The notes under the pieces are model-generated. The model saw only the letters and a program-made list of their open reading frames with translations. It had not been told where the DNA came from and ran no database searches. Positions 43,669 through 53,706 of a stretch of 64,000 nt of DNA are shown one piece after another. Source of the DNA: Lamellibrachia columna (lineage: Eukaryota > Annelida > Polychaeta > Sabellida > Siboglinidae); assembly GCA_963662155.1 (NCBI GenBank), contig OY759269.1, positions 16,424,691-16,488,690 on the forward strand, given 5' to 3'. Each line of letters starts with the position of its first letter. Position 1 is the first letter of the stretch. Made by a program: the position numbers and the translations under genes.

Positions 43669-44981
43669 TCAGTAGTCGTAGATGACGTTGCGGTTCTTGT
43701 CGATTTCCAGCACGGACTCGAGCTCGGCGTAGACGACGACGTTCACGGTGTTCAGCAGCGCGTTGCGGAAATGCAGTTCTATGCGCAGGTTGCCCTTTTG
43801 TACCATATGGAAGCAGGGACCGTCGCACTGGTCGGGGGTCAGGTCGAAACCGAAGAAGGTGTAGCCGTGTCGGTAGTCGTAGCGAGTCAGTCCGTTCCCC
43901 TCGCCCTGCCACATCTTGCCGGTCGAGGAGAACAGACTCATGTAGCTCCTGACGAAGAGGTCGTCTTCGAAATTGGGCTGGTTAGGTTTGGAGGGTATCT
44001 GTCGTCCGTCCACGTACACCGCGTGGAAGTTGATGTCGTTGTTCTTGGCGTGAAACGGATTCTTGGTGTACACGCCGTTGTAGGCATCGTTATCGATGCA
44101 GCACAGCACCAGACGTTTCGGCAGGGTACCGAGGAACAGGTTCTCGTACGTGTGCGACCGAGTGCCAGCAGGAATGGAGTACACCTTGCACTCAACGGAT
44201 CGCATCGGATACTTGACCGTACTCTTCTCCAGAGCCTTGATGTGCGCCATCTGTACGGTCGGATTCAGGGTGGCCTTCTTTGCAAACAAGGCGGCATTGA
44301 CTATTTGTATTTTTAATCGGGGTCGATCCCACCAGCCATGAGTGCAAAAGCAGGCTTACTACGCACCAGTCGTATCTTGACATCGACGCCGTTGATCAGG
44401 AATTTATCCTGCAGAAAGAGATCCACGTGGAGACGGTCCATCATATCGACCAGACTCCTTACGATGTTCTCTCGTCGAGCCACGAACCCTTCGTTAGCCG
44501 CGGGTCCGTCGGCTATCTCGACGGCGTCCATGCGAGTGGTCGTGTCCTTGTGCCACAGCTGACTCGTCAGTTGCGTGTCCTTGGCATCGGGACCGTAGCT
44601 CAGCAGCGTCTCTATGTAGGCGCGATACGCATACGTGTTGGTCGAAGGGGTTACGAGCGTGCCGTTCAGATAGACGTCGACTTGACTGAACAGCGCATGC
44701 AGCCAGTTATTCACTGGTCCCACGGGGTCGGCCAAGTCGAGATCGTCCCCGTTGGCTCGTGCCACCTTCGCCTGCACGTGCAGCATCGTGTTGGCGAGAT
44801 CCAGGTAATCGTCGCCCGATCCGGGTATGAGGAATTCTATCGGTCCACCCGAGTCCAGAGAGGACATGGGCTGATGTTCCACTACGTGGCTGTCGATGAT
44901 GCTGTTCTGAGTGGGGGGTACGGTAAAGAGATCCAGTTCGGTCTTGACCCCTTCGCACGACTGTCTATGTACGAAAGCCAT
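43669..44981 (-). pseudogene. MCP: Polinton major capsid protein, frameshifted
   Basis: The double-jelly-roll hexon-type protein of Polintons. The N-terminal frame (44981-44313) shows HVVEHQPMSSLDSGGPIEFL, YLDLANTMLHV, LHALFSQVDVYLNGTLVTPS, AYRAYIETLLSYG and SKPAFALMAGG. The C-terminal frame (44289-43669) shows KATLNPTVQMAHIKALEKST, GTLPKRLVLCCIDNDAYNG and NTVNVVVYAELES, ending IDKNRNVIYDY. The two frames are offset: a one-base loss near 44304-44313 puts a TAA right after the GGIDPD residues. Total coding length would be about 430 residues, normal for the family. Its start overlaps the end of the basic virion protein gene by 17 bases. Confidence 0.95.
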
Positions 44982-45384
44982 CGTCGTTATCGAATATGTC
45001 GGCTTTACGTTTCGCGGACGTCTGTCTCTTGCGTCGTCTCTTTGCTAAAGTGACTCCTTTCTTCGCCGGCGCGCGTTTTATACGTTTAAGAGCTCGCACG
45101 CCAGGGGCCAAAAGGCCACGCATCAGATTCCTACCGATATCCGTGACGCGTCGTTTGGTTGCCCTTTTTATGCTCTTTCCAGACATGACGTCGTCGGCTG
45201 TGCGCACGCCGGTCTTCAGTGCCCCCTTTCCCAACGCCACGACACCTCTCTTGGTGAGTGGCATGGCGCTACGCAACAGACCTCCGAACAGACTGCCTAG
45301 TCCGTGACCCCGCTGGTATTGGGCACCGGCGAATTAGGGCAGTGCACCACCCGCCTGACGCGCGTAATACTCGTTGTAATTCAT
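44965..45384 (-). pseudogene. basic GG-motif virion protein
   Basis: The ATG at 45384 gives NYNEYYARQAGGALP, an in-frame TAA at 45334-45336, then GHGLGSLFGGLLRSAMPLTK and a strongly basic tail (KSIKRATKRRVTDIG, KRIKRAPAKKG, KRRRKRQTSAKRKADIF). Two Gly-Gly sites near the N terminus resemble the cleavage sites of adenain-type proteases, and the basic tail resembles adenovirus core/minor proteins (pVI/pX type). In Polintons this gene sits between minor and major capsid genes, as here. The region after the TAA stays open, with an ATG at 45264. Role in DNA condensation or capsid cement is inference. Confidence 0.8.
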
Positions 45385-45386
45385 CT

Positions 45387-46271
45387 TCAGAACAGTCCGG
45401 TCCTGCGTCGTCGAAAATGAAGCATCACCGTCACTCTACCGTACTCGAATGGCACGCGCCGTCCGGTGTCGTCTCTTATATCCATCTCGATCGACTTGAA
45501 GTGCGAGTACAACAGAGGCACGTAGTGAATGTTAGTGAACCTATTGGATACCGTGGCACCGTGAATTCCGCCAACCGGGAGGGCTCGCAACAAAGGCGCG
45601 ACGCTGTCACCGACTATGCGAGACTCCACGACGTCCGTGTAGACGTAGATGGTATCGAACCCGCGATTCATGTTCACCACGTCTTCGGCTACTTTACGGA
45701 AGGGGTACGAACCATCGGGACTGTGTGTAGGTGGCGGTGGTATAATCACGGTGGCTGACGTTCCAACTGGTCTCGGGTGATCGTGCTGGCGTGTGCTGTC
45801 TGCTGCTGGTGCTGCCGGCGGACTGGTAACGATCGACTCACGAAATCCTAACATAGGTGCCAACGCACTGTGGTACGGTATTGTGAACACGGTGTCGGAT
45901 AACATTTACAACGTCATTTTTTGAGTGATCATGCTGTAGCTAAATTTAGCTCGTGTCTTGTCCGTCGCCATCAGTCGCAGACCCCTGTTTACACGGTTCG
46001 TCAATGTCACGGGACCTCTGTAATACCCCGAGGCTAACTTCATACTCGGGACATGACCCGTAGGATTTTTCTCATTGAGGAAGAACCAGACATCTTCGTC
46101 TGTAACATTATACCAAGTATGCGGGTACTGTATCTCTGCCAACCCGCATTCCCATTCGCCAGTCAGATCGATACGTCGAGGTAAGTCGGTGATGTAATGA
46201 GCCAACGTATTGTCGGGATACATCTTCATGGAAGCGTTGCTAGGCAGTGTCAGGTAGAAATCAGTCGCCAT
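45387..46271 (-). pseudogene. mCP: Polinton minor capsid (penton-like) protein, nonsense
   Basis: The single-jelly-roll vertex protein. The N-terminal part (46271-45909) reads DFYLTLPSNASMKMYPDNTL, YITDLP, GEWECGLAEIQYPHTWYNVT and SGYYRGPVTLTNRVN. A TAA at 45906-45908 interrupts the frame, and the same frame continues with SDTVFTIPYHSALAPMLGF, a proline-rich linker, then GFDTIYVYTDVVESRIVGDS, LLRALPVGG and YVPLLYSHFKSIEMDIRDDT. So there is one nonsense mutation and no frameshift. About 294 codons, close to family length. It overlaps the membrane protein gene by 11 bases. Confidence 0.93.
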
Positions 46272-46463
46272 TGGGTCGCAACGTGGGATTGGGGAGCAGG
46301 TAACCCAAAGAACTACTCAACAGGGCCGTCCACAGATTAGAATTATCGTGACCTGTGGTCAGGTTGTAAATACTTACCAGGATGACCGTGAACACGACGA
46401 GGACCTGACGCAGAAAGACAATTTCCTCTTTAGGACACACGGTACCGAACAGATGCCAAGGAG

Positions 46464-46517
<54 letters not shown>

Positions 46518-46635
46518 CCTCTGAGTTCTGCGCGTCAGTACTGTCCTCTGCTGCTATTACGTCCTCTTGTTCCTCCTCCTCCTGTTCTATGACGGTGGTG
46601 GTGGTGAAGTCTCGTGTTGTCGTGTCTTGTGCCAT
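46261..46635 (-). CDS. Polinton small membrane protein with poly-Ser tract
   Basis: An intact 124-codon ATG frame. The first half is Thr/Glu-rich and contains a serine run encoded by a (CTG)n/(CAG)n-type repeat (46464-46518). The second half has CPKEEIVFLRQVLVVFTVIL followed by VSIYNLTTG and LWTALLSSSLGYLLPNPTL: one clear transmembrane helix and a second hydrophobic stretch. I recognise the C-terminal SLGYLLPNP block from other Polintons; no function is established. The gene overlaps both neighbours (integrase 3' end, minor capsid 5' end), typical of compact virus-like gene packing. Confidence 0.8.
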
Positions 46636-47700
46636 TTCTCGAATGAAGTGTCACCGTACGCGTGGCTAGTCTTTATAGTAGAGTGGACGAGTGCCTTGGC
46701 ATCGATCCAGCTGTTGAATTTGGAGGGGTAGCCGAACCATTTCACTAAAGCCTCCGTTCGTCTACCTACCTTACGACGCTGCAGTACCGCTTCCACGTAG
46801 TACAGTTTATCGGCGGGTACTGACACCTTCTGCAGCTCCATTTCGTAGAAGGTGCCTTCCAACACTTCACCGAGATCGTCCCTCAATCGATACACGGGTG
46901 GTTCGGAGGGATGAACCTCGTGTATCGTGAACATCTCTTCGCTCCAATTCGCCGCGTAGCCTTTTTCGAACTTACCTTTGTAATTGCTGATGCGCACGCG
47001 ATCCGACACGCGCAACTTGGGCACGCCCTTACCGTCGTGTCCGTACAGACGCTGCCACCTGTTCTTGATTCTGGTAACTTACCTGTGACGGAGCCATACC
47101 GATACTGCGGTGGGGGGGGGGTGTTGTTGTACGATTGCACCAAGTCCCGAAGGACGTCGATGTATCGCCACGTCTGGTGTTTCGTGAAGTATCGCCACAT
47201 GCGCCTCTTCAACGTTCTGTTGAATCTTTCCACGACGCTCGCCTTCGTCTCCGCGTTGTGCGTGGAGAAGTGATGGATGCCGTGCTTCTTCAATAGAGCC
47301 TGAACGGATTTATTAAGAAATTCCAGACCTTGATATGTCTGCAACGTCTGTGGCCAGCCTTTGCTGAACGTGATGTCAAGCGCTGCTACCAACGACGCCG
47401 CGGACTTGTTCTTCATGGGAACACACAAGGCCACTTTCGAGAAGACGTCGATCACCGTGAGGAGAAAGGTCATACCGTCGTTGTCCTTTTTCAAATTCGA
47501 CAGATCGACGAGATCGGCCTGCCACTGCTGGCGTAGACCACTCACGATGATGCGTCGTCTCTTGAAATGACGTCTAGCCGGCTTGTGTAGGGTATAGGCG
47601 TCCTGTTCCGACAATCATTCCGCGACCCTTTTTCGTGGCATGCGCGTAAAGCGTCGCAAGGTATCGACTCCGCCATAAGTACCTACCCTTTTCGGATCGA
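46587..47700 (-). pseudogene. INT: Polinton integrase with chromodomain, disabled
   Basis: Retroviral-type rve integrase. The N-terminal YFDPKRVGTYGGVDTLRR (47640-47700) precedes an in-frame TGA at about 47615-47617. The core follows: RQQWQADLVDLSNLKKDNDG (first Asp), FLLTVIDVFSKVA, then QTYQGLEFLN where the second catalytic Asp is expected, and ASVVERFNRTLKRRMW (catalytic Glu). The GAT to TAT change makes that position Tyr. A frameshift in a ten-G run (47112-47121, plus strand) moves the C-terminal part, with a chromodomain-like block (YYVEAVLQRRKVG, ALVKWFGYPSKFNSW), to another frame. Three independent lesions mean it is non-functional. Confidence 0.93.
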
Positions 47701-47729
47701 AGTATACCGTCCTAAGTGGTTGTTATTTC

Positions 47730-47918
47730 CTAGGCGCCGTTAAAAGAGTTCCGAAGGATTGGCAGTGGTGGTTGTGATGTTGACTCTGTAGCACGGTTCT
47801 CGATGAGTGACAACGAGTACGCTGTTCGAGCTATAGCGTCGACAATCAAGTAAAGTCCACTGCAAAATACTGCAACGATGACGCAACGGTAGTACGTGTC
47901 CTGTGGATCGCTCGACAT
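47730..47918 (-). CDS. hypothetical single-pass membrane protein (Polinton)
   Basis: A 62-codon ATG frame (MSSDPQDTYYRCVIVAVFCS) with one strong hydrophobic helix (CVIVAVFCSGLYLIVDAIA) and a short polar, proline-containing tail. It fills the gap between integrase and the proline-rich protein and is uninterrupted while most neighbours are not, although at this length that may be chance. I do not recognise it. Small membrane proteins are common in virus-like elements, but function is unknown. Confidence 0.4.
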   Translation of the reverse strand: MSSDPQDTYYRCVIVAVFCSGLYLIVDAIARTAYSLSLIENRATESTSQPPLPILRNSFNGA

Positions 47919-48065
47919 CGGAGCGCACACTATGCAATGGACACGTGCCGCATCGTCTTAAATACCTTCCCAACTAGCCAATGACGCCAGAGCCTTGCGT
48001 TGACGTTCTGGAGGTGGGGTGAGCATGGAATGTTCCATCTGACTGCGTCGACGAGCGAGGGGTGT

Positions 48066-48773
48066 TCAACTGAGCGATCTTCGTGCGCTACCACCAGAGC
48101 GAGGGGAAGTCAGCATTCGATGACGGGGACCTGGAGTGGATGTCATCGTCGGCGTCGTCGCCTGACGTATGTAGGCTCTCCTGGTGACGTTACCGACCAA
48201 CTCCATGGGCAGGTTCATGGCACGGAGTTGTCTTGCGAACGGTTGCCATCCCGTTGGATCGGTCTTTCTCTTACGCTACAGATCATTCACGAGATCCACC
48301 ACGTTACTTCCGGCAACCGGCACACCCTCGTGGATCAGTTCGCCGCGAGCGGTCCACGCAATATCTCTTTTGAGATGTTCCATCAAACGTCTGGCTTTGG
48401 CTTGCATGGTGTTGGGAACGGTGTCCACGACGTCGGCTTCTACCTCGCTAGTAGCGCTAGTAGCATCAGCTCCTACTGCTCCCTCCACCTCCCCCGCCCC
48501 CGCCCCCGTCCCAGACTCGTTCACCGTGACCACGCGTACGGGTTCCTTGACGTGTTTATCGGACAAGACGTTGTACCGTTGCAATACCTGATTGTACAGT
48601 GTTACCTTGGTCCTGTCGTCGAGGTCCTTTCTGTCGAGGATGGTCTTCATCTCGTCATCGAGGGCTTGCACCTTCTTACCTAAGGTGTCCGTCGGGGGTG
48701 GTGGTGATGGAGGTGAACGAAGCGTGTCCAACATTCGTGGGTCCACCAAGGCCATCTTGCGTGCGTGTTCCAT
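48066..48773 (-). pseudogene. conserved proline-rich/helical Polinton protein, nonsense
   Basis: ATG at 48773: MEHARKMALVDPRMLDTL, a proline stretch (SPPSPPPPTD), then a helical block KVQALDDEMKTILDRKDLDD followed by RTKVTLYNQVLQRYNVL, an acidic/Gly linker, and a C-terminal block GELIHEGVPVAGSNVVDLVN. An in-frame TAG at 48276-48278 interrupts it, after which the frame continues with KRKTDPTGWQPFARQLRAMN and ends at TGA 48066. The EM..IL.RKDL.D..K..LYNQVLQRY block is one I recognise as conserved across Polintons and their genomic relics; the role is unknown, probably structural or assembly. Confidence 0.8.
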
Positions 48774-48783
48774 CTCTCTATCT

Positions 48784-49152
48784 CTACCTCTTGAGCAGCA
48801 CCTCTCGGAACAAGGGTAGAAAGACCGAACTTGCCAACGGTGCTAAGAAGGCCGATAGGAAACCTCCGCTCTGTCCCTCGCCGACCTGCTGTTGCAGCAA
48901 GATGCGTCTTCTCCTGGCAGATGGCGTTCGTCTCTTAGCCAACTCGCGTAACTTCGTCCTGTATTTACTCAAACGTCGCCTCTGTAATTCGCTCAATGGA
49001 ATGTTCTTTTTTAATATGTTGTAGGCACACTCGGCTAGTGCACACAGCAGATCGGCGTCGGCGTTGGCGATGATGGCCCTTTTTAGTTTATTGCTCTTGA
49101 TTCTGTTCAGTGCCTGTATGCACACGATGTGTCTCTTCACCAGCTCAGACAT
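48784..49152 (-). CDS. conserved basic Polinton protein with GGFL tail
   Basis: The ATG at 49152 (SELVKRHIVCIQALNRIKSN) is preferred over the longer upstream frame, which overlaps the ATPase C terminus. Next come LLCALAECAYNILKKNIPLS, ELQRRRLSKYRTKLRELAKR, an Arg-rich segment, and GGFLSAFLAPLASSVFLPLF at the C terminus. The Gly-Gly followed by an amphipathic hydrophobic tail recalls adenovirus membrane-lytic/core precursor proteins, and the family is nearly universal in animal Polintons. The 123-codon frame is intact here. Function by analogy only. Confidence 0.8.
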   Translation of the reverse strand: MSELVKRHIVCIQALNRIKSNKLKRAIIANADADLLCALAECAYNILKKNIPLSELQRRRLSKYRTKLRELAKRRTPSARRRRILLQQQVGEGQSGGFLSAFLAPLASSVFLPLFREVLLKR

Positions 49153-49189
49153 GGTGCGAATGAAGAGACTATCCACGCGTGCGGTCTTT

Positions 49190-49815
49190 TCATACCTTCG
49201 GCAAGTACACGTACTGAACACCGTCGTCTGGAAAGATGGCCGTGCGCAGACGCATGTCCTCGGGGGTGTCCTGTTTGAGATCGACCAATAGATAGTCGTA
49301 CGGTACCGACGTGGCTTCTTTAAAAGCCTCTTGAACGAACTTGACGTGCCCCGGATACATATGTCGAGCCAAGTGCTACATCTGCGATGCATCACGAGGA
49401 TTCTTGAACACCACCATGTATTGAGAATTCAGACTGATGGTACGACTCTCTTTGTTTTTGGGGAACAGGTTCTGTACGAGATACAGCACGGACGTGTTCC
49501 TGTGATGATTTTTTTAGTGAACAAGGTCGTGACCCGTTCGTCCGTATCTGCCATGAGATCGTCTATGACGATGAGGTACCTCGTCGACGAATCGAACATG
49601 CTCGCACTCGGCAACCCTTCCTCGAACCGCACGTCGACCAAGTCCATCGTTGCGTAAGCCTCTTGCCATTCTCCGTAACACCACGTGATCCGTTCGAGGG
49701 GTGGATCGATCATCGCAGCAGCGTGACGTAACATACGCGTCACGAAAGTACTTTTGCCGCATCCCGTCGGTCCGGCGACGATGCACGTGAAAGGATATTT
49801 CCACCGTGCGTCCAT
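49190..49815 (-). pseudogene. ATP: Polinton FtsK/HerA-type packaging ATPase, broken
   Basis: Predicted DNA-packaging ATPase. MDARWKYPFTCIVAGPTGCG opens with the Walker A box GPTGCGKST; a Walker B-like YLIVIDDLMA follows. A frameshift in a run of seven T (plus strand, about 49510-49516) displaces the rest, which continues with NLFPKNKESRTISLNSQYMV. A TAG at about 49375 interrupts it again before LARHMYPGHVKFVQEAF and the C-terminal block DDGVQYVYLPKV ending at 49190. About 208 codons in all, normal for the family. Two lesions, so inactive. Confidence 0.92.
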
Positions 49816-49935
49816 GATCGCTTATGAAAGACGACCACAGTGCATCGCCTTTTTCTACACGTCCACCGGACCCGTGCTCATCCCGTCCTCGTGCACCACG
49901 CGTTTGGCGTAGAAGTAGGTGAAAGCAGCTCGTTC

Positions 49936-52900
49936 CTACACGTACGTCAACACGGTCGAGTGACGCACCCGGAACCCGCGGTTCTTTCCACTTCCGCTCC
50001 GACGGTTGGTGAGCACCTCCAGGAACGCGTTCTTGTCGATGTCGTTGTGACGTTTGCTCAGTCCTTTTGTGCTGTATTTGTCGGTGGGTCCGAAAAAATA
50101 GTACGTCTTGCTACACAACCCCACGAACCCGTCACCGGACCACTCCACCTTGAACAGGCCAGGTGTCCTCTTGTCGTACGCCCTGCGCGCCTTACAGCAC
50201 GCCTCGTCGCCGACCCACGGTCTATTGGCGAGTCGACAGCGCACGTACTCGTTCCGATGGTCGTCGCAACATTCGGACGGCAACCATTCGGAGCGGTGCC
50301 GGAAGTAATGTTCTCGTAGTTCCGGGGTCACGAGGGCGTCGACGGACTCGGCGGCCAAGGCCAAATAGGCAGAATCCGTATCCATCTCGCAGTACTGAAA
50401 AAGAGGGCGCTCCAGGTACTTGTCGATGAAGTCGTAATAGAACTGCAACATGCGCATCTTGGCGTACTGTAGAACGAAGAATCCCACGTATACGGGCAGG
50501 GTGTACGTGACGGTTTTCTTGTTCATCTCTATCTCGTACGCATCGTCGACGACGACGTCGAGTTGTCGGAATCGTCTATCGTTGACCATGAGAGATGCTG
50601 CTTTCTCCGTGCAGTAGTTGACGTCACGATGTCGGTCCACGTTGGTGATGGTCTTTCCGTAACCCGAGTTCCCCAGCAACTTCATGGTGTCTGCGATGAT
50701 GGCCTTGTGCGAGTGGACGTCTCCCTCGCGTCGCGCCGTGGACACTGCATCGCCGAAACGCCTGAAGCACGGGACGAGATCGTACTCAACGACCTGATAC
50801 ACGTGCGTCACTTCGAGACCGTGGTCCATGTACCATCGCAGCAGAGGAGTGGCGAGCAATATCTTATCGCCTCGATAACTACCCACGAGCATGCGTCTCG
50901 GAGTCGCCATGATGTTGTGCTCCTCTGCGTATCGGCGCATGAACGGTCCGAGATCGTCGCGTGTCAGACGGATGTTCTTGAACACGGGCTGCATCTCGGC
51001 AAAGTGTTCGCGCAATGCTTCCGGTAGGCAAAGGTCACACTCGATCAGACCGAACACGGTTCCGGCACGCACGCCGCTCAGGATCTGTTGCGACGTCATC
51101 GTCCATCGTGCGTGACGTCGTCGTGGAAATGCAGCATCCAGACACTTTTTCACGACAGGATCTCGTCTCGTCTTTTTCCACTCGCATTCCCACAACTCGA
51201 CGACCTTGACAAAGTGACGGAGGTAGACGGTGTTCTTTCGGGTCTCGGCGAGCAGTTCAGTCTTGGGTTTCCCGTTGACCTCGTTGACCTCTTTACCAGT
51301 GCACGGGCAGCCATGGAAAAAACATCCGTGGTACTGATAAGCCGTTTTCGTCTCGCTGCACCACCCGTCCACCAACAGTTTGCCTATTCTCTTCTCTCTA
51401 CCGTTGATCTGGTGTCGTATGTCGCGTCCCGTGCGTTCGGATTCCCAAGTCAACCATTCCGCAGCCATCTGTCCGTACAACTGCGCCGATTCGGGTCGGA
51501 AGTCGTTCTCTTCCCGTCGTCGCGTGTACCATCCCATAAGCATGTCTTGCGTGAGTGACCAAAAGTACAGGGCGTTGGCATCGTATCCGACGATGGACGG
51601 ACACGGACGAGCGGCCTTTCCGTACTCGTTGTGACGTAGCGTGGTGACCCCTTTCTCGTGATAGCGGTGAAAAACGAGCGAAGGTCCGCCAACCACGTGA
51701 TCTTTGACGAGATGATGAAGATCTTTATTCTTCTCGTTGAAGATGGTAAAGTAGTTCAAGAGCAAGGTCAGACCAGATACGCTGATGCCTTGCTTGAACA
51801 TGTCTATAACACGTTGCTGGTAGAAGTCAAACTGTCTGTCGATGGCCTGTAGAAAGGGAACCACGTCCCTGTTGTTGTACCAGACGAGAAAGTCTCGTAA
51901 AGTCGTCATGGAGTTGTCGCGCCAAGCCTCTTGACAACTGGCATAATCCTCGTCGGAAATACCTTCGTTCTTCAGTCGACTGAAGAAGGCCTGTTTCGAT
52001 GGAAGTGCGTTGTCGTCGAGTCTCTCCAGACGGTCCATATACTCGTACGGGAAATGACCTTTCGTCACCTCGCATCCGTACGCCTTCAGATACTTGTCGT
52101 AACTGAACCCGGGGTCTATGTAATTGATCATGTCTAAGAATTTCAGCTGATCCGTCGAAAGACACATGAACGTGTTGTTGCGTTTGATGACGAAAAAAGA
52201 CCCGATGCCCTCGTTCTCTTCTTCTTCTTTGTCGTCTTGTTCTTATTCTTGTTCTTGTTCTTGTTCCCCTGTCTTTGACGTGGTGGATAGGAAGTAGGGT
52301 ATGAGGAACTGTTTGATGGCATTGAGATCATACTTACCCGAATTGAACCCGATGACGGGTAACTGATGCATCCATCCATAAAGTTGTCCCATCAGCTTTT
52401 TATATAGATTGGTCGTTCGAAGAGATTTCTTCTTGTCGATGGCTGATCGTGCAGCCTCCTCCCTTTGGTCCCAGTTCGTCAGTTCCTCTGCGAGTTGTTC
52501 CAAGACATCTTCGTACGAGTGTTTGATCTTATCGTACGCGGCGTCACTCATCGCTTGTAAGATATCCATCATTCTACTCACCAACTTGTTGGTGTCTCCA
52601 TCCGTGACGAGACATTGCAATCGCTCATGTCCGTGCACGTTGGATGCGACGCTGACGCTCAGTGGAACATGACGCGCCACCCAGTGGACCTTGTCATTAT
52701 CCGACGGAAGTTGTTCCGTGTCGAACCAACACTCGAAATCAAAGGTGGCTCGATACGGATAGTAGCGCAACGATTCAGCCACACGAATGTTCTCGTCGTC
52801 CAGACGTTCGAACACCGATGGAGTCGAATGGTACACGCCACCAGGATAGACTCGACGCACACCCCCCGTATACGTACGCTCGTGTCGATATAGCATCCAT

Positions 52901-53440
52901 GCATCTTTCCATAACGAGTCACCGCACTTCCGACATCGATACGAGTGACAGTACATGCGGACATCTTGGATAAATGAAAAATGTGTCTCGTGAAGGTTGA
53001 GATACATTGTTTCGGGATACTTGCATAACGATCGACGAACCAGTTCGGCAGTCGACTTACCATCCTCCGCATCCTCCGCATCCGGTTTTACAAGCTTGTA
53101 CACGCACACGTTCGTTTGGAACGTGGTCTCTATGCGATAGAGGTCATCCAACGTGACCCCTGCAAATTCTTCCATGGGTACGTGGTCTCGATCGTTTGTC
53201 TCGTACAGTGTCTTCACCGCATCCTCGATGCAGGGCCAGACATCGGAAGAGACACATGTTATCATTGTACCTCTTGTTATGGATGGGTTCCGTTTCCAAA
53301 CCGATGACGCTTTTCTTCTTCTTGATGTAGGGCGGAAGAGGGATCATGCCTACACATCCTATAGGGTGATCGATGATGCGGTTAACGAAGAAAGTGACAT
53401 TCGTCACGAGTTCGCACACCCACGCTGGCGGCCTAGCCAT
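49936..53440 (-). pseudogene. PolB: protein-primed DNA polymerase B, broken
   Basis: About 1,170 codons. The N-terminal segment (53440 to about 53230) reads MIPLPPYIKKKKSVIGLE and CLFRCLALHRGC; a frameshift near 53230-53265 follows. The 3'-5' exonuclease motifs are ATFDFECWFD (ExoI), VIGFNSGKYDLN (ExoII) and YIDPGFSYDKYLKAYG (ExoIII). Between ExoII and ExoIII an in-frame TAA (52243-52245) interrupts a Glu/Gln repeat without changing frame. Polymerase motifs are intact: VGYDANALYFWS (A), KLLGNSGYGKTITN (B), EMDTDSAYLA (C), and the terminal SKTYYFFG..KYSTKGLSKRH block. Family role: replication primed by a terminal protein at the inverted repeats. Only two lesions over 3.5 kb. Confidence 0.96.
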
Positions 53441-53706
53441 AAAAACCACGAGCCGAGCTGGGTCGTCAGGTCACTGATATCGTCTTTGCGTGACCTACTT
53501 TCTACACGCCTGCTAGCCGACTGCCACCAGTCTAGCAATAAAAACCATCAGGCCGACTTCCCTAACGAGCCGTGTCGAAAGTATGCCTTTCGTCGCTCTC
53601 GGATTTCCCATAGCTTATTAACACACGCATGTGTTATTTAAGAAACGTATATAGCATACTTTTAACAAAGTCTCGAATGTACCTTTAAAAATGGCTCGAT
53701 TTTCAT
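53441..53706. promoter_or_regulatory. divergent intergenic region of the Polinton
   Basis: Lies between PolB (minus) and the WxAVMxEL gene (plus). It carries a direct repeat: CTAGCCATAAAAACCA (about 53433) and CTAGCAATAAAAACCA (about 53532), each with a TATA-like ATAAAAA. A TATATAG near 53649 precedes the plus-strand gene. Its function as a bidirectional promoter is inference. Confidence 0.4.

Noticed and set aside
43534..44316. Plus-strand 260-codon frame across the capsid/protease region
   Set aside because: Antisense shadow of the GC-rich Polinton major capsid and protease genes, which carry all family motifs on the minus strand.
49190..49395. Extending the GG-tailed basic protein to a start near 49395
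   Set aside because: That region, in another frame, carries the conserved ATPase C terminus (ARHMYPGHVKFVQEAF), so the ATG at 49152 is the better start.
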